Shown: positions 1 to 8,244 of the stretch, one piece after another
Layout of the letters: every line of letters begins with the position of its first letter
Position numbering within the stretch: the stretch's first letter is position 1
Assembly: GCF_026627445.1 (NCBI RefSeq)
Contig: NZ_JAPNLJ010000002.1
Coordinates: 17,677-81,676, forward strand
Length of the DNA: 64,000 bases
Direction of reading: 5' to 3'
From: Streptomyces sp. H27-H1
GTDB taxonomy: Bacteria > Actinomycetota > Actinomycetes > Streptomycetales > Streptomycetaceae
Notes under the pieces: generated by a model
What the model was told of the DNA's origin: nothing
What the model saw: only the letters and a program-made list of their open reading frames with translations
Databases searched by the model: none
Program-made: the position numbers and the translations under genes

Positions 1-50
1 CGCAGACCGGCCCCCCGCCCCTCTGGCATGTGCCGGGGCACCGGCACACC

Positions 51-105
51 TGGTCACCGGGTCACCTGGGTCACCGACACACCGACTCACCGACTCACCG
101 ACACA
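51..105. repeat. short imperfect tandem repeats
   Basis: GGTCACC occurs three times and an ACCGACTC unit is repeated at once after it. The tract lies just beyond the 3' end of the antitoxin-PIN gene. Nothing else is recognisable in the first 116 bases. Confidence 0.5.
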
Positions 106-116
106 TCGCGCTGCCC

Positions 117-806
117 TCAGAGCCCGATCATCCGGACCGAACCGGCCCGGTCCCCGCACAGCGCCGTCATATCGCCGACGTCGGAGGTCAGCAGGATGAC
201 GGGCACGGGCCGGCGCAGCGCCGACTCCACCACGGTGGCCTTGAGGGCGTACGAGTCCCCGTGCAGGTCCGCCGCGTCGAGCAGCTCCACGGCGGCCCAG
301 GCCGCGGCCTCCGTGACGGGCTCGACGTCGAGCCGGGACAGGGCCCGGTGCAGCGCGGCGGTGGCGGTGACAGTGGCGGTGGCGGTGGGCGCGCCGGGCT
401 GCGCACGGTCGAGCCCGAGCCCGAGCCCCAGCCCGAGCCCGGCGAGGGCACCGGTGACGGCCCCGACGCTGATCACGAACTCCGCACCGAGCGAGTGGTA
501 GAGCGCGAAGCGCGCGAGGACCTTGCGGTCCTCACCGATCCAGTCGGTCAGCGCCCGCGAGTCGAGCACCACCGTCGCGGGCGGCCCGGCCGCCCCGTCG
601 AGCTCGGCCCGTACGTCGTCCAGTTCCTCGGCGGTGAACCCGCCGTGCTCCCGCTGATAGCGGCGCAGGTGCTCCCCCACCAGATGGTGCCGAACCCGGC
701 GCCCGACGAGCCCGGCCACGTAGGCGGAGACGTCACCGGTGAGCGCACCGAGCACGGCGGCGTGCTCGACGGGCAGCATCACGGAGATACGGGTTGTCCC
801 TGACAT
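117..806 (-). CDS. single-chain antitoxin-like/PIN-domain fusion protein
   Basis: A 229-residue protein in two parts. Residues 1-75 begin TRISVMLPVEHAAVL and look like a CcdA/ribbon-helix-helix type antitoxin, with a short beta strand and then helices. Residues 80-229 resemble a PIN nuclease: an opening strand VVLDSRALTDWIG, a conserved Asp in GDSYALKA, and a closing ILLTSDVGDM strand. PIN domains are Mg-dependent RNases and act as the toxin of VapBC pairs. Here the two halves are in one frame, so the protein may be self-inhibited or a converted regulator. A low-complexity insert, (GL)5 followed by Ala-Thr repeats, sits in the PIN part near residues 133-160, and the usual mid-domain acidic residue is not obvious there. 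No clear ribosome site precedes the ATG, so a leaderless mRNA is possible. Fold assignment is by inspection only. Confidence 0.6.
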   Translation of the reverse strand: MSGTTRISVMLPVEHAAVLGALTGDVSAYVAGLVGRRVRHHLVGEHLRRYQREHGGFTAEELDDVRAELDGAAGPPATVVLDSRALTDWIGEDRKVLARFALYHSLGAEFVISVGAVTGALAGLGLGLGLGLDRAQPGAPTATATVTATAALHRALSRLDVEPVTEAAAWAAVELLDAADLHGDSYALKATVVESALRRPVPVILLTSDVGDMTALCGDRAGSVRMIGL

Positions 807-906
807 ATGCCGACGGTAGGGGTGTGCGCGAACCCAACGGGGCGTTGAGGGCCGGAATCACCCGGGAGGGTGACTTTGACGAGTACCGGGGGCCCCTTCC
901 CGCCGG

Positions 907-1123
907 CCAGCCGGACCACGGACGGACGGGACCGACCCGTGAGCCGGGATAGACGCCCGGGGCGGTCAGGGCATCCAGGTACGGGCGGTCGCCCACCCAT
1001 TCAGCGACTTCGACCGCCAACACGCGCGCGAGGACGATCACAAGGACCTCAGGGTCGGTGGGCGCATCAGATCGCTACGCACTCCCACTCGGTTTAGCGA
1101 CCGACCACCGTCCGTGGCTGGAG
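907..1123 (+). repeat. left arm of ~215 bp inverted repeat
   Basis: From ccagccggaccacgg near 907 to about 1123 this matches, with roughly four bases in five identical by eye, the reverse complement of about 2598-2812. The best block is the stretch around 1037-1099 ending CTCCCACTCGGTTTAGCG. An 18 bp copy of that end recurs exactly at 1150-1167. The whole gene-free stretch 807-1161 is made of this arm and short flanks; the open frame running through it is explained by the repeat and I do not call it a gene. Confidence 0.75.
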
Positions 1124-1149
1124 ATACGGGCCGCACACGGCCGGTTGCC

Positions 1150-1167
1150 CTCCCACTCGGCTTAGCG
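1150..1167 (+). repeat. 18 bp terminal inverted repeat (left)
   Basis: CTCCCACTCGGCTTAGCG; its exact reverse complement is at 2620-2637, and a copy with one change is at 1082-1099. The TAA stop of the acetyltransferase gene falls within it. Confidence 0.75.
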
Positions 1168-1734
1168 ACTGAGGGGGGTGGTAGGGGCGGTGTGGGGATT
1201 GGTCTGGGACGGGTTTGCCGGGAGTTCGAAGACGAGGTTGATTCCGTCGTTCTCGTCTCGTCGCTCGGCGACTTGGGTGAAGTCGAAGCCCGCGATGGTG
1301 GCCAGGGAGGGGGCGTTGTCGGATCTGATGGTGGCTCGCACGGTTCTGACAGCGGGGTCGGCGGTGGCTCTGGCCAGCAGTTCGGTCAGCATGGCGCGGG
1401 CGTAGCCCTGGCGGCGATAGCTGGACACGACGCTGTAGCCGATCTCGACCACGCCTGCCTCGTCCGGCGGTCCGTGGAAGCCGGCGTCGCCGATGACCGT
1501 TCCGTCCGGCTCGGACACTGCGGCCCGGGTGGTCCAGGGCGCGGCGGACGGGTCTTTGGTGAGTTGGTCGGCTCGGTAGGCGAAGATCCAGCGGGCACGG
1601 TCGGATACGAAGTATTCGTCCAGGGATATCCCGGCCTCGGCGCTGCCGCCGGCGAGATCACCGTCGGCAAGCGCCCGCAGCGCCTTTGCGTTGAGCTTGA
1701 CGAAGCGGACGCGTTTGGGAAGTTCGTTGTTCAT
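1162..1734 (-). CDS. GNAT-family N-acetyltransferase
   Basis: A 190-residue protein of the GCN5-related family, which moves an acetyl group from acetyl-CoA to an amine; the substrate cannot be told. The signature is the strand VVEIGYSVVSSY followed by the acetyl-CoA pyrophosphate loop YRRQGYARAML, then a region ending in SLATIAGFDF that corresponds to the usual N-x-x-S...GF motif. It resembles RimJ/RimL-like members that act on small molecules or protein N-termini. The start MNNELPKRV was chosen because homology-like sequence begins there; an ATG eight codons upstream is possible and neither has a strong ribosome site. It lies 58 bp after the AlkD-like gene on the same strand, so the two probably share a transcript. 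The last codons are contributed by the terminal repeat. Confidence 0.7.
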   Translation of the reverse strand: MNNELPKRVRFVKLNAKALRALADGDLAGGSAEAGISLDEYFVSDRARWIFAYRADQLTKDPSAAPWTTRAAVSEPDGTVIGDAGFHGPPDEAGVVEIGYSVVSSYRRQGYARAMLTELLARATADPAVRTVRATIRSDNAPSLATIAGFDFTQVAERRDENDGINLVFELPANPSQTNPHTAPTTPLSR

Positions 1735-1792
1735 CGCGGAGATGGTCACCCAGCGCATTGAGGCTGTCCACTGCTTTACGGTCTGCCGGTCG

Positions 1793-2461
1793 TCAATCCG
1801 CCGTCTTGTCGTTCTTACGGCGCACGAGCTCGTTGATCCAGACGGGCGCGTACGGAGACGTGCAGCCGGGGGGTGTCGGATAGTCCTTGAGGACCCCCAA
1901 GCGCTCGCCGATGGCGAGTGCACGGGCACGGTGCTCCGCGTGCTCGATTCCGATCTGGGCGAGGCAATGGTTCATCGCCCACTGCAGGCGGTCCGGAGCG
2001 TCTTTCATCTCCGCCTCGATGACGTCGAGCAGTCCTGCGAGGTCGAGACCATCGGACTTCTTCGCCACCCGCTCGGTCGTCAGCGCCCACCCGGCACTCG
2101 CGACCACGGGATCAGGATCGGCGAACCATACGAGACGCAACTCTTCGGCGTGCGGGCTCTTCTTCACCACGTAGTTCACGAGCCAGTCGTGCACCTTGGG
2201 CCTACGCCCCTCGCGCAACATCGCGTCCAACTCGTCCCGCCCGAAGGCCTTCGGGCGACAGACCAGGATCGCCAGCAGCCTCGCGGCGGTGTCACCCGTC
2301 TCCCAAAGCCGGCAAGCAAGTTCCTGTTGTGTCTTCAACCGCTTCGCGAGCGCGCGCAGCTTGCCGAGATTCACACCGTGATCGTCACCGTGCTTCTCGT
2401 TCACCGCCCGAGCCTTCGGATCTTCCAACGCGGCCAGCTCGGCCATCACCTCGGCCACCAT
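1793..2461 (-). CDS. DNA alkylation repair protein (AlkD-like HEAT repeat)
   Basis: About 222 residues. After the first helix, AVNEKHG..GVNLGKLRALAKRLK is the typical entry of the AlkD/AlkC family, whose HEAT-repeat superhelix grips DNA and releases N3- and N7-alkylated purines without base flipping. Further family features are RLLAILVCRP, a helix ending WLVNYVV and the MNHCLAQIGI helix. Whether the catalytic Asp/Trp pair is kept cannot be judged by eye. The frame stays open to 2488, but those extra codons come from a GTG/ATG microsatellite, so the ATG at 2461 (or 2446) is preferred. It is the first gene of a two-gene cargo between inverted repeats; alkylation repair genes often travel as accessory genes. 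Confidence 0.7.
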   Translation of the reverse strand: MVAEVMAELAALEDPKARAVNEKHGDDHGVNLGKLRALAKRLKTQQELACRLWETGDTAARLLAILVCRPKAFGRDELDAMLREGRRPKVHDWLVNYVVKKSPHAEELRLVWFADPDPVVASAGWALTTERVAKKSDGLDLAGLLDVIEAEMKDAPDRLQWAMNHCLAQIGIEHAEHRARALAIGERLGVLKDYPTPPGCTSPYAPVWINELVRRKNDKTAD

Positions 2462-2506
2462 CACCTCAACCACCACCATCACCATCACCTAGACCACCAC
2501 CGTCTC
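2459..2506. repeat. CAC/CAT trinucleotide-rich microsatellite
   Basis: A run of cac, cat and acc triplets covers the start region of the AlkD-like gene. Changes in repeat number would alter the N-terminus or the spacing between ribosome site and start. Confidence 0.6.
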
Positions 2507-2597
2507 AGCCCCCTCAGCCACAGTCCATCACGCACGGGATTAGCCCCACGAGGAACCTGGCCGCGCCACGAGGAAGACCCTCACGGCCCGTTCGCGC

Positions 2598-2812
2598 CCA
2601 GCCACAGACGGCTGCCAGCCGCTAAGCCGAGTGGGAGTGTGTAGCGATCTGTTGCGCCCACCGACCCTGAAGCCCTTGTGGTCGTCCTCGCACGCGTGTT
2701 GGCGGTCGAAGGCGCGGGGAGAGTGGATGTCCGCCCGTCCCTGGATGCCCTGACCGCCCCGCGCAACCATTCCGTCCGACAGGGCGGTCCCGGCCGTCCG
2801 TGGTCCGGCTGA
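2598..2812 (-). repeat. right arm of ~215 bp inverted repeat
   Basis: Reverse-complement match to 907-1123. Matching blocks include the complements of ggcggtcagggcatccagg and cagatcgctac, and the 18 bp end at 2620-2637 (cgctaagccgagtgggag). Confidence 0.75.
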
Positions 2813-2921
2813 CCAGCGGAGGGGGCCGTTGACTCCTCCAGTCCGCCCGCCCCTCCCCACTCCTCCCCCCGGCCATTCCCCGGGGGGATCCCGGGAGTCT
2901 TGTGTTGTTCCGTGGTGGGAC

Positions 2922-2988
2922 GGCCCGTCAAGGGTGGCCGAAGGCCATCGCGAAGCGACGCGACCGCAGGGAGCGCCCTTGACGGGCC
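2922..2988. repeat. multi-branched palindromic element
   Basis: An outer perfect 13 bp stem pairs ggcccgtcaaggg (2922-2934) with cccttgacgggcc (2976-2988). Inside it are two small hairpins back to back: tggcc-gaa-ggcca (2935-2947) and tcgc-gaa-gcga (2948-2958), both with GAA loops, then a G/C-rich junction. Such a compact cloverleaf-like shape suggests a structured RNA or a dispersed palindromic unit rather than a plain terminator. It lies about 100 bp beyond the right arm of the cassette. Confidence 0.55.
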
Positions 2989-3086
2989 GGCCCGGCACGG
3001 AAGGACACTCGACTGCCGGGACGCCCACCGGCACCCACGCAGCCCCGACCAGCCCGCAGCACAAGCCGCCCATCCCCACCCGCCCC

Positions 3087-4064
3087 TCACCCACCCAACC
3101 CCCCATACCGCGCGGCAACCGCCGCAGCCCGCTCGTGCAGCGCGCCGCGCAGTGACTGCGGGGTCAGGGCTTCCGCTTCCGTGCCGAGCTGCCACAGGGC
3201 CCATTCCGCGTGTCGTGAATCCTGGAAGGTCACCTCCAGCCGGAGCCAGCCGTCCGGGCCGGGTTCCTCTGCGCGCACCGCCAGAGCGGAGTCGAGCAGG
3301 TCCTCCCGCCGCGCCGGGTTGACCCGTACCAGCACGGTGACGTGGTCGCCGCCGGAGAGGAACTGCGCGGAGCGCTCCCGCCAGATCCGGTCCAGATCGA
3401 CCCGGTTCGGTCGTTGCGCCGCTTCGGGGAGTTCCTCGGCGGCCAGCACCCGCGACAGCCGGTAGGTGCGGTCCGCACCGGCTCGCGTGGCCAGCAGATA
3501 TCCCCGGTCTCGTACGGTGACCAGGCCGATCGGGTCCACCGTGCGCCACTGCGGCGGCTGGTCCGTGGCCGCGTAATGGATGCGCAGCTTGTGTCCGGCG
3601 AGCACCGCGCGCCTGACCTCGACCATCGCGGTGCCGGACACCTCCTCGGCTACGAGTCGGCGTGAGAGCAGGTCGGTCTGCGGGTCGACGAGAAAACGCT
3701 GGGCCGCGTCGCTCACGGTGACCGGGTGGCCTTCGGGGAGCGCGTCGACCACCTTCCGCATGGCCGAAGCGAGCGCCGAGCCGAGGCCGAACACCTGCTC
3801 GCCGCGCCCCGATCCGGCAGCCAGCAAGGCGAGGGCTTCGTCGTGGTTCAGGCCGGTGAGCTCGGTCCGGAATCCGGGCGCCAGCGCGAAACCGCCGTGC
3901 CGGCCGCGTTCGGCGTAGACCGGGACCCCGGCCGCGGACAGCGCCTCGATGTCGCGCAGCACGGTGCGGGTGGATACCTCCAGCTCGCGGGCCAGCGTGT
4001 CCGCGGACAGCCGACCGCGCTGACGCAACAGCAGCACCAGCGAGACCAACCGGTCGGCGCGCAT
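3087..4064 (-). CDS. YafY-family WYL-domain transcriptional regulator
   Basis: A 325-residue regulator. Residues 1-60 (MRADRLVSLVLLLRQRGRL, then a helix-turn-helix reading VSTRTVLRDIEAL) form a DeoR/HTH_11-type DNA-binding domain. A WYL domain lies around residues 130-205 (KLRIHYAAT..VDPIGLV..GYLLAT) and a WCX-like C-terminus follows. WYL domains bind small ligands or nucleic acid and usually tune the activity of the DNA-binding part. The ATG at 4064 is in register with the family start. It is transcribed away from the RidA gene, with about 80 bp between them, so it most likely controls itself and that gene. Confidence 0.85.
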   Translation of the reverse strand: MRADRLVSLVLLLRQRGRLSADTLARELEVSTRTVLRDIEALSAAGVPVYAERGRHGGFALAPGFRTELTGLNHDEALALLAAGSGRGEQVFGLGSALASAMRKVVDALPEGHPVTVSDAAQRFLVDPQTDLLSRRLVAEEVSGTAMVEVRRAVLAGHKLRIHYAATDQPPQWRTVDPIGLVTVRDRGYLLATRAGADRTYRLSRVLAAEELPEAAQRPNRVDLDRIWRERSAQFLSGGDHVTVLVRVNPARREDLLDSALAVRAEEPGPDGWLRLEVTFQDSRHAEWALWQLGTEAEALTPQSLRGALHERAAAVAARYGGLGG

Positions 4065-4145
4065 CCGAGAACTTTATCGGAATACACGACTAAAGGTGTC
4101 GTGATTCGTTGCGAGGCTCGTCGACAACCGAATGGAGATGACGAC

Positions 4146-4607
4146 GTGGCAGACAACGACGTGACAGCTGACAACGCGACAGATGGCAATGCGGCAGATG
4201 ACAACGTGGCAATGGAACGAACCGCTATCAACCCGGTGACCTGGGCGGCGGAGATGGGCTTCAACCAGGGTGAGCTCGTCTCCGGGCACACCCGGACCCT
4301 GTACATCTCGGGGCAGACCGCGATGAGCAGCGACGGCAAGCCCGAGCATGACGGTGACATGGCGGCGCAGTTGGCGCTGAGCACCGACAACGTGGAAGCC
4401 GTGCTCCGCGAGGCCGGCATGTCTTTGGCCGACCTGGTCCGGCTCAACGTCTACACGACCGACGTCGACCTGCTCTTCCAGCACTACGGCGTACTGGCGG
4501 CGCGGTTGGGCGCCGCCGGGGTGGCTCCGACCACCACGATGCTCGGGGTGACGCGGCTGGCGATCCCCGGCCAGCTGGTCGAGCTCGAGGGAACCGCCGT
4601 CGCGTGA
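4146..4607 (+). CDS. RidA/YjgF-family enamine/imine deaminase
   Basis: About 153 residues. The RidA fold is plain: TLYISGQTAMSSDGKPEHDG, a central ADLVRLNVYTTDVD, and the active-site end RLAIPGQLVELEGTAV with the conserved Arg and Glu. RidA proteins hydrolyse reactive enamines or imines such as 2-aminoacrylate; family members vary in substrate. The GTG at 4146 has a GGAG eight bases upstream and is preferred. It gives a 22-residue acidic leader rich in Asp, Ala and Asn, built from imperfect 15 bp repeats. The more conventional ATG at 4212 lacks a ribosome site. An ATG at 4138 reads into a stop after eight codons. Divergent from the WYL regulator, its probable controller. Confidence 0.8.
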   Translation: MADNDVTADNATDGNAADDNVAMERTAINPVTWAAEMGFNQGELVSGHTRTLYISGQTAMSSDGKPEHDGDMAAQLALSTDNVEAVLREAGMSLADLVRLNVYTTDVDLLFQHYGVLAARLGAAGVAPTTTMLGVTRLAIPGQLVELEGTAVA

Positions 4608-4623
4608 TGCGGTAAGCCCTCGA

Positions 4624-4658
4624 CGGCGCCGACCTCACACCCGGTCGGGTCGGCGCCG
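4624..4658 (+). terminator. stem-loop terminator after ridA
   Basis: Ten-base perfect stem cggcgccgac / gtcggcgccg with a 15-base loop, starting 17 bases after the ridA stop. No T-run, as is usual here. It may serve both ridA and the convergent rsmB. Confidence 0.6.
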
Positions 4659-4740
4659 CGGGCACGGGACCCGGGTGGCGGGACGCCAGACACCCCGCCA
4701 CCCTCCCCTGCTTACTGCTTACTGCTTACTACCTCTGCAT

Positions 4741-6198
4741 CTACCCGGTCCGCCGGATCAGCGCCAGGTACATCGCGTCCGTGCCGTGCAGGTGCGGCCA
4801 CAGCTGTACGTCCGGGCCGTCGCCCAGCGCCGGGACTTCCTGCATGTACGGTCGCGCGTCGATCAGTTCCGCCGCGATCGGGGAAGCGCCGGCGCCCCGG
4901 CCCTTCAGTACGTCCTCCACGACCACCCGGGTCTCCGCCAGGTGCGGGGAGCACGTCGCGTAGCCCACGACGCCGCCCACCCGGACGGCCGACAGCGCCT
5001 CGCGCAGCAGGCCGCGCTGGAGCGGCGCGAAGCTCTCCAGGTCCTCCGGCCGGCGGCGCCAGCGCGCCTCCGGGCGCCTGCGCAGCGCGCCCAGGCCGGA
5101 GCAGGGCACGTCCATCAGGACGCGGTCGAACGAACCCGGCAGCCACGGCGGGCGCGTTCCGTCGGCCGTGATGACCTGGTAGGGGCCGGGGTTGCCGGCG
5201 AGCGCCCGCTCGACCAGGCGTGCCCGGTGCGGCTGCTTCTCGGAGGCGAGCAGGAACGCTCCGCGCTGGGCGGCGAACGCCGCGAGCAGGGCCGCCTTGC
5301 CGCCGGGCCCCGCGCAGCCGTCCAGCCAGCGCTCGTCGCGGCCCTCGACCGGGACGGCCGCCATGGCCATCGCCACCAGCTGGCTGCCTTCGTCCTGGAC
5401 TCCGGCTCGGCCCTCGCGCACCGCTTCCAGCGCGCCCGGTTCGCCGCCCTCGGCCATCCTGACCGCGTACGGGGACCAGCGTCCCGGCAGCGCCGAGTCC
5501 TCGCCCACCGCCTCCAGCAGCTCTTCCGCCGTGGACCGCCCGGGGCGCGCCACCAGTGTGACCTCGGGCCGTTCGTTGTCGGCCTCCAGCAGGTCCTCGA
5601 TGCCGGCGCGGCCGCCGCCCAGCGAGTCCCACAGGGCGCTGACGACCCACCTGGGGTGCGAGTGGTAGACCGCGAGGTGTTCCTCGGCGTCGTCCTCGTA
5701 CGGCGGAGCGACCTTCTCGAGCCACCCCTCCAGATCGTGCGCGGAGATCTTGCGCAGGACCGCGTTGACGAACTTCGCCCGCCCGTCCCCGAGCACCACC
5801 CGGGCCAGCTCCACGCTCGCGGACACCGCCGCGTGGGTGGGGATCCGGGTCCCGAGCAGCTGGTGCGCGCCGAGCGCGAGCACGTCGAGCACCGGCGGGT
5901 CGACCTCGCGCAGCGGCCGGTCGATGCAGGCCTTGATGACCGCGTCGTACGTGCCTTGGCGGCGCAGGGTCCCGTACACGAGCTCGGTGGCAAGCGCCGC
6001 GTCCCGCGCCTGGAAGGTCTCGTCCTTGCGGGCCTTCTTCAGCAGCGGCGGCAGCACGAGGTTCGCGTAGGCGTCGCGCTCGTCCACCGCCCGCAGTACC
6101 TCGAAGGCCAGCATCCGGACGGGGTCCTTCTTGGGCCTGCGGTGCGGCTTGGCCGACTTGGCCGACTTGGCCGGCTTGCTACGAGGCTGCTCGCTCAC
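4741..6198 (-). CDS. rsmB: 16S rRNA (cytosine(967)-C5)-methyltransferase
   Basis: A 485-residue Fmu/Sun-type RNA methyltransferase that methylates C967 of 16S rRNA using S-adenosylmethionine. The N-terminal NusB-like RNA-binding domain spans roughly residues 25-150 (MLAFEVLRAVDERDAYANL). The Rossmann domain has the AdoMet motif DGCAGPGGKAALL and both catalytic cysteine motifs, DVPCSGLGALRRRPEARW and YATCSPHLAET. The Lys-rich N-terminal tail (SKPAKSAKSAKPHRRPKK) is usual for actinobacteria. The GTG start at 6198 follows a GGAG. It is directly downstream of fmt, 144 bp away, the order fmt-rsmB being common in bacteria. Confidence 0.93.
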   Translation of the reverse strand: MSEQPRSKPAKSAKSAKPHRRPKKDPVRMLAFEVLRAVDERDAYANLVLPPLLKKARKDETFQARDAALATELVYGTLRRQGTYDAVIKACIDRPLREVDPPVLDVLALGAHQLLGTRIPTHAAVSASVELARVVLGDGRAKFVNAVLRKISAHDLEGWLEKVAPPYEDDAEEHLAVYHSHPRWVVSALWDSLGGGRAGIEDLLEADNERPEVTLVARPGRSTAEELLEAVGEDSALPGRWSPYAVRMAEGGEPGALEAVREGRAGVQDEGSQLVAMAMAAVPVEGRDERWLDGCAGPGGKAALLAAFAAQRGAFLLASEKQPHRARLVERALAGNPGPYQVITADGTRPPWLPGSFDRVLMDVPCSGLGALRRRPEARWRRRPEDLESFAPLQRGLLREALSAVRVGGVVGYATCSPHLAETRVVVEDVLKGRGAGASPIAAELIDARPYMQEVPALGDGPDVQLWPHLHGTDAMYLALIRRTG

Positions 6199-6342
6199 GT
6201 GAAAGGTACTCCGGGGTTACGGGAAGAACGACGAGAAACAGAAAAGGACAGAAGCGCGAAGGAGAAACGGAACTACGGGATACGACCGGCGAACGTCGAG
6301 GAACGACGGCGAACGACGGCGACCGTAGGGAAACTACGAAAA

Positions 6343-7287
6343 TCAGCCTACGTCGACCCCGCCCAGACGCTCGCCAGGAGCGATCCGCACCCCGCGCGCC
6401 CAGTCGGCGGCCTTCATGGGCTTCTTGCCCTGCGGCTGCACCCAGAGCAGCTCCACGGCGTGCGAGCCGGTTCCGACGTAGACGTTGTTCTTGGCCACGC
6501 TCAGGTCGCCGGGCGTCAGGTCGGTCCGGTCGGTGACCAGGCCGACCGAGACCAGCTTGAGCCGCTCGCCCCGGAAGAGCGTCCAGGCGCCCGGTGCCGG
6601 AGTGCAGCCGCGCACCAGGCGGTCGGCGCGCATCGCGGGCGCCGACCAGTCGACCCGGGCGTCCTCGACGGTGATCTTCGGCGCCAGCGAGATCCCGTCG
6701 GTGGGCTGCTCCACCGCGCGCAGGGTGCCGTTCTCGATGCCGTCCATCGTGGCGACCAGCAGTCCGGAGCCGGCGAAGGCGAGGCGGGTCAGCAGGTCGC
6801 CGCTGGTATCGGTGGGCCGGATCTCCTCGGTGAGGATCCCGAAGACCGGGCCGGTGTCGAGCCCCTCCTCGATCCGGAAGGTGGAGGCACCGGTGAGCTG
6901 GTCCCCCGCCATGATCGACTGCTGCACGGGCGCGGCACCGCGCCACGCGGGCAGCAGCGAGAAGTGCAGGTTGACCCAGCCGTGCTCGGGGATGTCCAGG
7001 GCGCTCTTGGGAATCAGCGCGCCGTAGGCGACCACCGGGCAGCAGTCGGGGCCGATCTCGCGCAGTCGGGCCTGGAAGTCCGGGTCGCGCGGGCGGGCGG
7101 GCTTGAGGACCTCGATGCCGGCTTCCTCGGCGCGTTCGGCGACGGGGCTGGCGACGAGGCGGCGGCCCCGGCCGGCCGGGGCGTCGGGCCGGGTGATCAC
7201 GGCGGCGACCTCGTGGCGCCCGGAGGCGATCAGAGCGTCCAGGGCGGGCACGGCGACCTCGGGGGTGCCTGCGAAGACGAGCTTCAC
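6343..7287 (-). CDS. fmt: methionyl-tRNA formyltransferase
   Basis: A 314-residue enzyme that formylates Met-tRNAfMet from 10-formyltetrahydrofolate before initiation. Visible are the start [19 protein letters not shown] (GTG start), the catalytic block [17 protein letters not shown] with its Asn and His, the GLDTGPV segment with the third catalytic Asp, and the C-terminal OB-like domain that holds tRNA. Length fits the family. It opens the fmt-rsmB pair; about 260 bp separates it from the divergent HTH gene, so both promoters lie there. Confidence 0.95.
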   Translation of the reverse strand: MKLVFAGTPEVAVPALDALIASGRHEVAAVITRPDAPAGRGRRLVASPVAERAEEAGIEVLKPARPRDPDFQARLREIGPDCCPVVAYGALIPKSALDIPEHGWVNLHFSLLPAWRGAAPVQQSIMAGDQLTGASTFRIEEGLDTGPVFGILTEEIRPTDTSGDLLTRLAFAGSGLLVATMDGIENGTLRAVEQPTDGISLAPKITVEDARVDWSAPAMRADRLVRGCTPAPGAWTLFRGERLKLVSVGLVTDRTDLTPGDLSVAKNNVYVGTGSHAVELLWVQPQGKKPMKAADWARGVRIAPGERLGGVDVG

Positions 7288-7453
7288 TGGGGTCTACCTC
7301 GCTATCTCGGCTGTCAGCAGCACACCAGTCTATGGGGCTGCCCGCTCACCGTCCCACTTGCGCTGCGGCGCCCGCCCGAGGGGGCGTACGCACACACGCG
7401 CGCTCCTCGCATATGCCGACACGCCCCCATAGCGTGACCTGGCCGCCGGGTAG

Positions 7454-8089
<636 letters not shown>

Positions 8090-8137
8090 CCCGCCGGCCG
8101 CCGGGACGCCGACCCCCGACGGCCCTCGCACCACCCC

Positions 8138-8171
8138 CACGGCCCGTCCGGCACCAGCCGGCCGGGCCGTG
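8138..8171. terminator. bidirectional stem-loop between HTH gene and priA
   Basis: CACGGCCCG (8138-8146) pairs with CGGGCCGTG (8163-8171), and inside it CCGGC pairs with GCCGG around a 4-base loop. It lies between convergent genes. Confidence 0.65.
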
Positions 8172-8244
8172 CCTGTGCCGTGACCGTCGACGGCCGCCCC
8201 ACAGGAGCCGCAGGGGACAGCCCCGCGGCCGCCTCCGCGTCCCG

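Larger units (their letters stand above)
907..2812. mobile_element. inverted-repeat-bounded cassette carrying GNAT and AlkD genes
   Basis: Two inverted copies of a ~215 bp repeat enclose about 1.5 kb holding two minus-strand genes. Perfect 18 bp inverted ends, CTCCCACTCGGCTTAGCG at 1150-1167 and its complement at 2620-2637, bound the cargo itself, and the stop codon of the acetyltransferase gene lies inside the left copy. The cargo looks less GC-rich than the flanking genes, although I did not calculate it. No transposase is present. It could be a non-autonomous element or material exchanged by recombination between dispersed repeats. Confidence 0.4.
2489..3086. other. gene-free stretch between AlkD-like gene and WYL regulator
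   Basis: Holds the end of the microsatellite, the right arm of the inverted repeat (2598-2812), C-rich sequence, and a highly folded palindromic element (2922-2988). Several open frames cross it, but they follow the repeats and have skewed composition (Pro, Arg, Thr), so I see no supported gene. Confidence 0.6.

Noticed and set aside
870..1097. Open frame of 75 codons similar to another at 2622-2876
   Set aside because: The similarity comes from the inverted repeat arms; no ribosome site and biased composition, so repeat rather than gene.
117..2644. Defence island or phage remnant
   Set aside because: Only a fusion toxin-like protein and two repair/acetylation genes are present; no integrase, nuclease-helicase pair or phage structural gene.
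4675..7437. Very long plus-strand open frame opposite rsmB and fmt
   Set aside because: It mirrors two conserved minus-strand genes; long antisense frames are common in high-GC DNA.
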